A DNA stretch of 64,000 nucleotides from Nitrospira sp. (GTDB taxonomy: Bacteria > Nitrospirota > Nitrospiria > Nitrospirales > Nitrospiraceae): the NCBI GenBank assembly GCA_022842445.1, contig JALHPO010000006.1:124001-188000 (forward strand), given 5' to 3'. A program made the position numbers and the translations under genes. The notes below the pieces were generated by a model, which worked only from the letters and a program-made list of their open reading frames with translations, made no database searches and was not told where the DNA came from. Shown in pieces: positions 1 through 7,422 of the stretch; position 1 is the first letter of the stretch, and each line of letters starts with the position of its first letter.

Positions 1-835
1 GGCAAAAGCAGGTCGGGCAGACCATGGTGCAGTTCGCGCAAGCCAGGCAGCGTCCCGCCACATCGTCCCAGTGAGAATGCTCATGCGCCTCATACAACGC
101 CCCCGGCAGTTCAGCGGTGTTCAGGCGCCTTGTTTGACTCATCGCACAGGAAGTGATGTTCGCTTCTGCTTCCTCGATCGATGCCGGAGAAGAGGGATCG
201 ATCGCCAGCGCCGAGAGAATGTCGTTGCCCTCCGAACTCCCTGCTTCAATGAGAAAGACGGTTTCCAATTCAGTAAGGGCAAGGTCGAAACCGCTCGTGG
301 CTCCGGGACCAGTTCCCATGGAGGCACAGAAGCACGTTGCGAGGGCCCGCGTACAATTCACAGCAATCACAAACATGCTGTTCCGTCGCGCTTGATAATA
401 GGGGTCGGCGTAGGCATCGCGGAGAAAAATACGGTCCTGCATGGCCAAACCCGCCACATCGCAGGCACGAGCGCCGAGGACGGCCACCTTCTCTGATTTC
501 GGCAGGGTGGGGACTGACGCGAAGCTGTTCTTCGATCGCTCGATGGTGAGCAGCGCTTCCCGCGGCGCGAAACTGAAGGGCTTCAGGGATTGCGGTCCAT
601 GGACGACGCCGAAAAGGCGGCCATCACCGGATTGCTCAAGCCGGTAGCGTCCCGGTTCTTGTTCATCGCGCCAGCCGATCGGAAGATCCGCCGTTCGCTC
701 GACAGTCTCCCACATAACCGATCCGTCTCGCACAACCGGACCGACTACCCGATAGCCCTTCGCGCCCAAAACATCAAGCAGCCGTTGGAAATCGGCTTTG
801 GGGAGAACGCCGCACCTATCGGAGGCCGTCACCAT
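1..835 (-). CDS. 4Fe-4S hydrogenase beta subunit (HydB/HyhB-like), partial at the window edge
   Basis: The reverse strand carries an open frame from the ATG at 835 to base 1 with no stop, so the C-terminus lies outside the window. About 278 residues are visible. It begins MVTASDRCGVLPKADF and reaches a cysteine cluster, CLACANCTMVCPTCFC, close to the edge. That cluster and the preceding fold match the iron-sulfur beta subunit of group 3b [NiFe] hydrogenases (sulfhydrogenase), which passes electrons between the hydrogenase and diaphorase modules in the cytoplasm. An AAAGGA ribosome site lies 8-9 bases before 835. An in-frame ATG at 892 would add 19 residues but is less family-like. The hydrogenase large and small subunits would be expected beyond base 1. 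The family is fairly certain; the 3b subgroup is inferred from known Nitrospira hydrogenases. Confidence 0.75.
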   Translation of the reverse strand, partial: MVTASDRCGVLPKADFQRLLDVLGAKGYRVVGPVVRDGSVMWETVERTADLPIGWRDEQEPGRYRLEQSGDGRLFGVVHGPQSLKPFSFAPREALLTIERSKNSFASVPTLPKSEKVAVLGARACDVAGLAMQDRIFLRDAYADPYYQARRNSMFVIAVNCTRALATCFCASMGTGPGATSGFDLALTELETVFLIEAGSSEGNDILSALAIDPSSPASIEEAEANITSCAMSQTRRLNTAELPGALYEAHEHSHWDDVAGRCLACANCTMVCPTCFC

Positions 836-1110
836 GGCGCAGATCCTTTCTGCCTGTCTCCGAAAGAGCCGACAATCCGATCGGCTTGCCATCGTAAGAG
901 TTCTTTCACTCTCTTGCAAGACACGAACCATTGCTTCGAAACATCAACGCTTCTTCGCACCCCCTGACCGGAGCACGAACTTTGAGCGCTCATTTTTGAA
1001 TTAGATCCTAGAAGACCACGGAGAAGCCACGGAGGAGAAAACTGTGTCTCTATGACGATGGGAAAACGGAACGCACGCGGTCGGGCGTCTTTGGAAGTCG
1101 GATCAGGCGA

Positions 1111-1395
1111 TCACCAATCTCGGTAAAAGAGATAGTACCCGATCGCGACGACAATCGCCTGGAACAGGATCAGCCAACGGATCAACCCCCAACCGATCGT
1201 GGGTTGCTCATCGCCCATCCTGCGTTGCACCGACTTATTGGCGAGAATGAAGCTCCCCACCAGCTCCCTCGCCTCGTCCCTGCTGATGTTCCACTCACGC
1301 TGAAGCAAGTCGATCGCCTCGCTCCTTTTGCCGCGCCAGAGCGCGTCATGCACGCTCTCGGGAAAACCAGTGGATTGTTCCGGTTGGGTAGTCAT
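1111..1395 (-). CDS. small L7/L12-C-terminal-like protein with one membrane helix
   Basis: A 94-residue protein. The central part (about residues 20-55) has the helix pattern ending in ISRDEARELVGSFI, which resembles the C-terminal domain of ribosomal protein L7/L12 (pattern GLKEAKxLVD). Residues about 68-90 form one hydrophobic helix (WGLIRWLILFQAIVVAIGYY). A paralogue with the same layout lies at 2949-3239. The L7/L12 C-terminal domain binds translational GTPases, but a ribosomal role is unlikely here because the protein is membrane anchored with its soluble part N-terminal. Function unknown. No clear ribosome site precedes the start. Confidence 0.7.
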   Translation of the reverse strand: MTTQPEQSTGFPESVHDALWRGKRSEAIDLLQREWNISRDEARELVGSFILANKSVQRRMGDEQPTIGWGLIRWLILFQAIVVAIGYYLFYRDW

Positions 1396-1577
1396 TGCGA
1401 GGGAGAGTGTACCAGAAACTAGAGCGCTCCTGTCAAAGCCTTCTGATAAGGCGCGGGCCCCGGGGTATCATTGTTCCCCTCCTCCCGTTCTTGTCGCTAT
1501 ATAATAATTGGGGTACGGTGTCCTGATTTCACACACCCGAACCGTCGCACCTTGAACAGCCGGAAATGAGGAACACC

Positions 1578-1743
1578 ATGAACACAGCAACCGCTGAGGT
1601 CCCTATGCACCATCAGGTCCGAACCTTTGTCGGCGCACCCCGGAAAATGCTGATCGGCGGCAACCGGCTCGACGCCGCGTCGGGAAAGACTTTTCCGACC
1701 TATAACCCGGCCACAGGCGAAGTGCTGGCAAAGAGCGCGACGA
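1578..1743 (+). pseudogene. 5' remnant of an aldehyde dehydrogenase gene
   Basis: A normal start (GAGGAACACC before ATG at 1578) opens a frame whose first 55 or so codons read like the N-terminus of an NAD-dependent aldehyde dehydrogenase, including KMLIGG, AASGKTFPTYNPATG and EVLAK. Similarity stops at about 1740, where the frame runs antisense into the stop codon of the reverse-strand gene ending at 1744. Family members are near 480-500 residues, so only about a tenth remains and the Rossmann and catalytic regions are absent. It is best explained as a stump left by a deletion or insertion whose junction lies just beside the neighbour's stop codon. Confidence 0.8.
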
Positions 1744-2325
1744 TCAGAACAGGGGATGGTGTGGCGCTGCGGAAAAGGGAGCGGCTGCCGGAGCCTCGCC
1801 GGCATTGCCGAGAAACCTCCAGACGCCATCTTCCTTGACCAGGTAATGCACCTCACGGAACCAACTGTCGAGCGTGATCCGGTTGCCCGTTCGCTCCTCA
1901 GTCCCATATAACCCCCCGGTGCACGTGACCTCCGCCTGAAGCCGGGAATCCACCTGCCGGACTTTGATGTCAGACAGCATATGGAGAGACTCCACCCCCT
2001 TGTAGTGCATAAACACTTCGCCCCACACCCGCCGCACGTCGGTTTCTTTCAACCCGTGATAATTGTACGCCGGCGAATAGAATGCCATGAGCGCAACGAG
2101 ATCTTCCCTCTGCACCGCTGTCTCGGCTCGTCCGAATGACGCAAGCAACTCTTTCACGACCGGATGACCAAGCAGCCGTTTGTGCTCCTTGATCGCCTTT
2201 CCGTCAACCATCAACTGGGCGTCCGGCAACACCTGCACTTTGGCAAATGCATCCTCTGATCCCAGCACTGCGCACAAAACCAGACCCAGACCGATTCGCA
2301 CACTCACCTTGCCGTATGGCCTCAT
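1744..2325 (-). CDS. secreted NTF2-like protein
   Basis: A 193-residue protein starting at 2325, chosen because AAGGAGG lies 7 bases upstream. A signal peptide (residues 1-28, hydrophobic core IGLGLVLCAVLG, cleavage near AFA) is followed by a domain with alternating helix and sheet typical of the NTF2/SnoaL cone fold: the ETAVQREDLVALMAFY helix, then YNYHGL, and a C-terminal REVHYLVKEDGVWRFLGN sheet. A clear paralogue lies at 25262-25816, sharing YNYHGLK, the VTCTG strand, the DSW..EVHYLV strand and the terminal HPLF. It is probably periplasmic. Ligand and role are unknown. Its stop directly abuts the aldehyde dehydrogenase remnant. Confidence 0.8.
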   Translation of the reverse strand: MRPYGKVSVRIGLGLVLCAVLGSEDAFAKVQVLPDAQLMVDGKAIKEHKRLLGHPVVKELLASFGRAETAVQREDLVALMAFYSPAYNYHGLKETDVRRVWGEVFMHYKGVESLHMLSDIKVRQVDSRLQAEVTCTGGLYGTEERTGNRITLDSWFREVHYLVKEDGVWRFLGNAGEAPAAAPFSAAPHHPLF

Positions 2326-2415
2326 CGGCACCTCCTTAATTCTGCGCATTGACCGCCGTACGCGATGAGGCCACCAATGGTCTCAACCCCTTGTCTTTTC
2401 CGGTCATTTGAAGGG

Positions 2416-2871
2416 TTAGGAGCGAAATGGCTGGACATCACCTGACTTGCGCAACATCTTATTCACCTCGTCCAGATGCAGCTCTTCACCGACAATCATC
2501 TCTCGCGCAAATTCTTCCAACAGGACGGACTTTCCCTCGGAGAGTTTCAGAAGTTCGTAATAGGCGTCGGCGGCAGCCTTCTCGTGCTCCAGGCTTTCCC
2601 GCAGGATATCTCCCACGTCATGCTTCTCGGTTTCCAAGAGCGTCCCGATTTTCAGCGAGGGATGGCCGCCAAGCAAGGTGACCAGTTCCCCGGCTTTATG
2701 CGCATGGGCAAGGCTCTCGTCGGCATTACTCTTCAGCCACGACACGATAGGAATGCGGTTATAGCCGTAGACCATGAGTGAGTAATGCATATAGCGCACG
2801 ACTCCCGCTAACTCGTGCTCCATAATCCGATTGAGAATCCCTACTGCGCGTTGTGTGTCTTGATCGTTCAT
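2416..2871 (-). CDS. ferritin-like (bacterioferritin-type) protein
   Basis: 151 residues from the ATG at 2871, which follows GGGAGGATCAC; longer upstream starts lack a ribosome site. The sequence is a four-helix bundle of the ferritin-like superfamily: helix A with MEHELAGVVRYMHYSLM, helix B with DESLAHAHKAGEL, then EHEKAAADAYYELL and GEELHLDEVNKML. The conserved glutamates and ExxH pairs (E-SLAHAH, GEELHLDE) are the expected diiron ligands. It likely oxidises and stores iron or protects against peroxide in the cytoplasm. It lies in a reverse-strand run between the NTF2-like gene and the second L7/L12-like gene. A Dps-like role is possible. Confidence 0.82.
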   Translation of the reverse strand: MNDQDTQRAVGILNRIMEHELAGVVRYMHYSLMVYGYNRIPIVSWLKSNADESLAHAHKAGELVTLLGGHPSLKIGTLLETEKHDVGDILRESLEHEKAAADAYYELLKLSEGKSVLLEEFAREMIVGEELHLDEVNKMLRKSGDVQPFRS

Positions 2872-2948
2872 GTGATCCTCCCATTCAGTATGACCGTCTC
2901 GCCTGAGGAAGCGCGAGCGGGTTATCGCCGTTGCAGCCGATCGTTGAT

Positions 2949-3239
2949 TCATGCCCCTTGGATCAGGAAATAAGCAATACCGGCCGCCAGCACCAGAACT
3001 CCGATCAGCCAGCGAACCATCCGTTTTTTCGCCGTGGCGAGCACCTGGTCCAGCTTTTTCTTGAGGGACGGCTGGAAGGCGATATAGGCATCAACCAAAC
3101 CCTTCGCCTCTTTCAGACCGATGTTCTGCTCCTGACGAACTACCTTGATCGCCCCGATCACGTTGCCCTGCCACAGCGCCTCAACCGCCGCTTTGGGAAG
3201 ATCCGAAGCATGTCGTGGTTTGTTCAACATCTCACCCAT
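2949..3239 (-). CDS. small L7/L12-C-terminal-like protein with one membrane helix (paralogue)
   Basis: 96 residues, paralogous to 1111-1395. The soluble part contains AIKVVRQEQNIGLKEAKGLVD, here shown only as a reference to the region near residues 30-50; the GLKEAKGLVD end is close to the L7/L12 C-terminal consensus. Residues about 74-94 form a single hydrophobic helix (WLIGVLVLAAGIAYFLI). An alternative start at 3230 (MLNKP) is possible. The gene sits between a ferritin-like and a four-CBS gene on the same strand. Function unknown; the two copies in 2 kb suggest an expanded family. Confidence 0.72.
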   Translation of the reverse strand: MGEMLNKPRHASDLPKAAVEALWQGNVIGAIKVVRQEQNIGLKEAKGLVDAYIAFQPSLKKKLDQVLATAKKRMVRWLIGVLVLAAGIAYFLIQGA

Positions 3240-3265
3240 GCTGCGGCGACAAGCGCCAACGTCCG

Positions 3266-4102
3266 CTATGTCTTGCTGAGAAACCTCGGTCGATCCCGAA
3301 CGGAAACCATTTTCACTAAGTCCCGCACGGAGAGCACCCCGACGATCTTCCCGTTCTCCGTCACGGCCAAGTGACGCACCCCCTGTTCGGCCATTGCTTT
3401 ACTGGCATCGCGTATCGTCCGATTCACATCGATGCTGAGCAAAGGAGAACTCATCACGGCACTGACGTGAGTGCTGCCTGCATCCCGGTTGGAAGCCAGC
3501 CCCTTCCGGACCAGATCGCGCTCGGTCACAATGCCGACGATCTGGCCGGCCTCGATTGTCAGCAATGACCCGATCCGCTTCTCGCCCATCAGCTGAGCGG
3601 CCGCGAGTAGAGACGCGTCACTTTGGATCGTCGCAAGGGTGGTCGTCATCAGAACGCTCAACGGGCGGTACACCTTGTCAAGTTCACAGACGGGACCGCT
3701 CTCCGCATCTACAAACGATCGCACGAGGTCCCGCACCGAGATGATCCCGACAATTTCACCGGCCTCCACCACACAGAGGTGCCGCACATGATTGCTTTCC
3801 ATCAATTGGCTGGCATCCAACATGGTGCGGTCCCCATCGATCGTCAAAATCGGGCTGGCCATCACACAATCCACCATCGTGACGGTGGGGTCTAATCTCT
3901 GCGCGAGCACTTTCCGTACGAGATCCGTCTCCGTCAGAATTCCAAACATTCCTCGCTTGGGATCATTCGACTCCACCAATAGACAGCCGATCTGCTTGCC
4001 GTCCATCTGCTCAGCCGCAGTCGCAGCCGTCGTGTCTTGTGTAACCACCCCCAGGTAGCGATGCATAAAATCTTTAGCGGCTCCGCCCTCATGCTGATTC
4101 AT
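3266..4102 (-). CDS. four-CBS-domain protein
   Basis: 278 residues, start supported by AAGGAG seven bases upstream. The protein consists of four CBS repeats with no other domain. Each has the typical end G.L....DLVR: LTETDLVRK, ISVRDLVRS, VTERDLVRK and LSVRDLVKM. CBS pairs form Bateman modules that bind adenine nucleotides and act as energy sensors. With no catalytic domain it presumably acts through a partner. Residues 1-140 and 140-278 are similar halves, indicating an internal duplication. A two-CBS relative lies at 45573-46016. Confidence 0.9.
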   Translation of the reverse strand: MNQHEGGAAKDFMHRYLGVVTQDTTAATAAEQMDGKQIGCLLVESNDPKRGMFGILTETDLVRKVLAQRLDPTVTMVDCVMASPILTIDGDRTMLDASQLMESNHVRHLCVVEAGEIVGIISVRDLVRSFVDAESGPVCELDKVYRPLSVLMTTTLATIQSDASLLAAAQLMGEKRIGSLLTIEAGQIVGIVTERDLVRKGLASNRDAGSTHVSAVMSSPLLSIDVNRTIRDASKAMAEQGVRHLAVTENGKIVGVLSVRDLVKMVSVRDRPRFLSKT

Positions 4103-4284
4103 CTCAACTCCTTATTCCCTGAACAGGTTGCACGTTCGGTGAACCAAGTAAACAAGCCCACTATATCTGATTACGAGGGTCATGCACAGACACGACTGTG
4201 CCGCTATGAGTAGAAGTAGCCAGTCGAGCGCCAAAAAGTGTAGGCTCCTGCCCATCGACCCGCTTCGCCGTCGGATAAGATACT

Positions 4285-4740
4285 ATGCATCGACTCGACC
4301 TGAAGATTCCGCCCCTCATCGTTGGTGTGGTAATCGCGATGGGCATGTGGCTTGCCTCCTACATCCTGCCCGAATTCGCGTATCCACCGCTGCGAATTGT
4401 GGCCATGGGAATGGGAATAGCCGGGGCCGTCATGACAGGATCGGCGATGCTGTCGTTCTGGGGGGCACACACCACCGCCAACCCTATGAAGCCAACGTCC
4501 GCATCGTTCTTAGTGACATCGGGAATCTATCGTGTTACGCGCAACCCGATGTATCTCGGCCTGTTGTTGCTCTTGGCCGGCTGGGCTCTGTATCTGGCAA
4601 ACATCCTGGCATTTCTCTTTCTTCCTGCCTTCATCGTCTACATGAATCGCTTCCAGATCAAACCGGAGGAACGAGCCCTGACGGACCGGTTCGGACGGAA
4701 ATATCTTGAATACGCGTCTCGAGTGAATCGTTGGATATGA
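4285..4740 (+). CDS. isoprenylcysteine carboxyl methyltransferase (ICMT) family membrane protein
   Basis: 151 residues with three to four hydrophobic helices. The family signature is clear: SGIYRVTRNPMYLG near residue 80, then NRFQIKPEERAL and the terminal FG.KYLEYASRVNRWI. These residues bind S-adenosylmethionine at the membrane interface. The bacterial substrates of this family are mostly unknown. It is followed after 10 bases by another membrane protein gene, suggesting an operon. A short decayed copy of its VYMNRFQ region occurs near 5203-5241. Confidence 0.85.
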   Translation: MHRLDLKIPPLIVGVVIAMGMWLASYILPEFAYPPLRIVAMGMGIAGAVMTGSAMLSFWGAHTTANPMKPTSASFLVTSGIYRVTRNPMYLGLLLLLAGWALYLANILAFLFLPAFIVYMNRFQIKPEERALTDRFGRKYLEYASRVNRWI

Positions 4741-4750
4741 CATAACCAGC

Positions 4751-5140
4751 ATGCAGACGCTCAAGCCGGGCATCGTCTACTTTCTGCTGGTCTTCGGGAC
4801 AGGATTTGTTCTGGGAAGTTTTCGCGAGTTGCTCGTCGTTCCTTATGTCGGCCACAGAGCCGCCGAACTTCTTGAGATGCCGCTGATGCTGCTCGCAACA
4901 GTACTCGCGGCACGGTGGATCACCCGGCGTTTCCCTGACCCTCACCATAACGCAGCACGATTGGCTATCGGTGGAATTGCGCTGTGCTTAATGCTGGCGG
5001 GAGAGCTGGCCGTCGGCATCGGACTCAGGGGCATGACCGCCGCAGACGTCATTCTGAACAGGGACCCGGTTTCCGGGATGGCCTACTACGCGAGCCTCAT
5101 CCTCTTCGCCGCCATGCCCTGGCTCGTCTCCCGCCGGTGA
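4751..5140 (+). CDS. four-helix membrane protein of unknown function
   Basis: 129 residues with about four hydrophobic segments: residues 8-25, 38-55, 70-90 and 108-125. It starts 10 bases after the ICMT-family gene, so the two are probably co-transcribed. Polar positions of note are the FRELLVVPYVG loop and RRFPDPHHN. I do not recognise a characterised family. It is likely an inner-membrane protein that works with its neighbour. Confidence 0.7.
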   Translation: MQTLKPGIVYFLLVFGTGFVLGSFRELLVVPYVGHRAAELLEMPLMLLATVLAARWITRRFPDPHHNAARLAIGGIALCLMLAGELAVGIGLRGMTAADVILNRDPVSGMAYYASLILFAAMPWLVSRR

Positions 5141-5511
5141 AGGGTAAGGCAATGGCTGGGTTCGGGGCGGCAAGGGCTGGTCAGACCCAAATGCTTCCTC
5201 TCGCCGTTTGCTTTCTTCATCCTCTACATTAATCGCTTCCAATGCGCTCCCGGGCAATCGACTAGGGTTGTACCTAGTGTGATCTTTAGGTAATAGACTC
5301 TCCATCCTTCATCTCCTACACCTCCAGCGAATAATCGGGCATCCACACCTCCTCTCGACAGGTAGACCGCCTCACGTTGTAACTCATTAGAAATATTCAG
5401 GAACTACGCTCACCGAGAGAAACCTCACGAAGGGCTGGTCGAAATCTCAATCGGTTGGCATTCAATTTGCTGTTGCAGCTCACATGGGCTGGGATACCAA
5501 AAGGGTGGGCC
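5141..5511. other. intergenic region with a short ICMT-gene remnant
   Basis: No intact gene is visible. At 5203-5241 the plus strand would encode PFAFFILYINRFQ, and the DNA there matches the ICMT gene around 4630-4660 (TTCATC.TCTACAT.AATCGCTTCCA), so this looks like a fragment of a related gene. The rest, including 5260-5511, shows no recognisable element. Confidence 0.4.
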
Positions 5512-5814
5512 ATGAAACATTCTACTGACCTCGTCAACGTTCGTATTGCCTGGTGCCGGCGGCAGAGCGCACTGGCGTCTACAGAACCCGAGTTGGATGG
5601 GTGGCGTGCAGAGGAAGACGGGCTGCGAGACGCCCTGTTGAACAGAGACCACACAGACGACTATCGGCTCAGCGATCCCCAGGTGTTGGAGCGGTACTTA
5701 CTGGGCTTCCAAGATGGGGCGGCATTGCTCTGCATCGCACGGGCAGAACGCCTGATCCATGCTGCCGCCTCTCACAAGGAAAGCTGCAAGCCCTCGGCTT
5801 CGATCTGTCGCTGA
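5512..5814 (+). CDS. hypothetical protein
   Basis: 100 residues from the ATG at 5512 (MKHSTDLVNVRIAWCRR); an ATG at 5455 is also in frame. It is mostly helical and charged, with no signal peptide or membrane segment and no motif I recognise. Its last 43 bases overlap the 3' end of the convergent gene at 5772-7403, which lowers confidence. The amino-acid make-up is protein-like (acidic patches such as DGWRAEEDGLRDALL), so it is retained as probable. Confidence 0.45.
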   Translation: MKHSTDLVNVRIAWCRRQSALASTEPELDGWRAEEDGLRDALLNRDHTDDYRLSDPQVLERYLLGFQDGAALLCIARAERLIHAAASHKESCKPSASICR

Positions 5815-7403
5815 TCCCGCTTCCAATCGCCGGAACGCAAGAGCTTGTCTCCGAGTCCGACAGCTAAGTTGCGGTAGATGATGACGCCGATGTCCGGGCG
5901 GCGGCGAATGAGATCGACCAGGTCGCGATGCAGCAGCTCAGCCACTTCAACCTGCTCTTCGGCAGTAGCGGTTGCGGAGTGGGGCCTCGCCGAGAGAAGG
6001 GAGACCTCCCCGCAGGTCTCTCCGGAACGGACCTTGCCGATCATGGCAGGTGGGCTGCCCCCGCTGATGGTGACCTGACCCTGAAGCACGAGATATAACC
6101 GGTCCGCAGAATCGTGTTGGACGAACAGCCGCTCACCGGCCCGAATCTCACGCATCGTACAAACTCCGGCCAGCCTTGTCGCCTGTTCCGTATTCATCCC
6201 GTGAAACAACGGAACCTCCTTGATCGCCTGCGCCATACGCGGAGCGATGACGCAGGTGGAAAACCCGCGCATCACGATGTCGGCCACAGCTTGAACGGGT
6301 TCCGTCAGGCCGAGCGGCCCGAGATCTTTCAGTTTGTTCAACCGCACCATCTTGACGATATCGAGCCGTTCGACCTGATAGAAGACCATGGCAGGCACAT
6401 AGGCGACGGGAAGAAAATTCAACTCCAGAAGGGTTCGCTGCATGCGGGGAGCATACGCGCTGACATCGATCTCGATGTATTCGATCCCCATCTCCTCCCG
6501 GCACTTCCGTTCCAGTTCGGCCAGAAGAAATCGCACCACATCGTCGGCCAGGGCAATGAGTTCGAAGACCCGTACGATATGTTCCACGGGGTCCATCGTA
6601 TACCCGACCGCCCCGACGACCTGGCCGCCGGAGCGGGCAAGAAAATACGTGGTCTGGCGGGCCTGAAGCTTGAAAAAGCCGTAATCCAGCCGCATGGGGC
6701 CGAAGATCTCTCTATTCCGCACTCGACCCCGTTCGATGCGCAACAACGCGGGATACCCCTCCGCCTGCAGTTGTTCGAGGCGATAGTCGCCGCCGGTTGG
6801 ATACGATGCAGAGTCTTCGTCCACGATGAAATCCGGCGTGAGAGGCGGTTGGCTCATCACGAGGTTGGCCAGGGTATAGGCTTCGGGGATGATTCGTGGA
6901 TTGTTACGGCGCAAGGCCAACGCATCACCGAAATACCGAGCCAGCAGCGCGAAGCTCTCCCGGTGGTGAAACGAATGTTTCAGCGGCAGAAAGCCGGTCG
7001 CGATGAATCCATGCGACAAGCTGATCCGTTGGGCGTAGGGATGCACCGTCCGCGCCACTACCAAGCCGACATGCAACCGGTTCTGAATGGCTTCGAGCCG
7101 TTTCTCCATCAGCAGCTTGCCCACCTGCAACCGGCGATAGTCCGGATGGACGGCGAGACGTCCGAACTCTCCGACCAGGTCGGAATGAGCCCCGAAGTCG
7201 AACAGCACGGAGGCAGTGCCGACGACCCGCCCCGACTCAGTGTCCTCGGCCACGAGAATGAGCACGTCGTCGGTAAAGACGGACCGCTTCAGCCACAATT
7301 CATCGTAGAGTTCGCGATGCGGATAGTCGGCGCCGTAGACGGCGAGGAAGATCTCCCGGATCTGGCCGACGTCTTCCTCACGTGCTTCTCTGATCCGAAT
7401 CAT
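5772..7403 (-). CDS. GNAT acetyltransferase fused to a C-terminal cyclic-nucleotide-binding domain
   Basis: 543 residues from the ATG at 7403, preceded by CGAGG and 19 bases after the amidohydrolase stop. Residues about 1-160 form a GNAT domain (acetyl-CoA pyrophosphate loop near VHPDYRRLQVGKLLM). Residues 220-380 look like a second GNAT-type lobe (SGGQVVGAVGYTM). Residues 410-530 form a cyclic-nucleotide-binding domain with the barrel GERLFVQHDSADRLYLVLQG and the cassette GEVSLLSARPHSATATA. In cAMP-binding members the cassette reads PRxA; here the arginine is histidine, so ligand binding may differ or be lost. Mycobacterial cAMP-regulated lysine acetylases have these domains in the opposite order. 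It probably acetylates proteins or small molecules under allosteric control. Confidence 0.85.
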   Translation of the reverse strand: MIRIREAREEDVGQIREIFLAVYGADYPHRELYDELWLKRSVFTDDVLILVAEDTESGRVVGTASVLFDFGAHSDLVGEFGRLAVHPDYRRLQVGKLLMEKRLEAIQNRLHVGLVVARTVHPYAQRISLSHGFIATGFLPLKHSFHHRESFALLARYFGDALALRRNNPRIIPEAYTLANLVMSQPPLTPDFIVDEDSASYPTGGDYRLEQLQAEGYPALLRIERGRVRNREIFGPMRLDYGFFKLQARQTTYFLARSGGQVVGAVGYTMDPVEHIVRVFELIALADDVVRFLLAELERKCREEMGIEYIEIDVSAYAPRMQRTLLELNFLPVAYVPAMVFYQVERLDIVKMVRLNKLKDLGPLGLTEPVQAVADIVMRGFSTCVIAPRMAQAIKEVPLFHGMNTEQATRLAGVCTMREIRAGERLFVQHDSADRLYLVLQGQVTISGGSPPAMIGKVRSGETCGEVSLLSARPHSATATAEEQVEVAELLHRDLVDLIRRRPDIGVIIYRNLAVGLGDKLLRSGDWKRDQRQIEAEGLQLSL

Positions 7404-7422
7404 GGCAGCCTCGTACCAAAAA

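Noticed and set aside
71..496. 141-codon plus-strand open frame at the window start
   Set aside because: It is antisense to the hydrogenase beta subunit, whose motifs are unmistakable.
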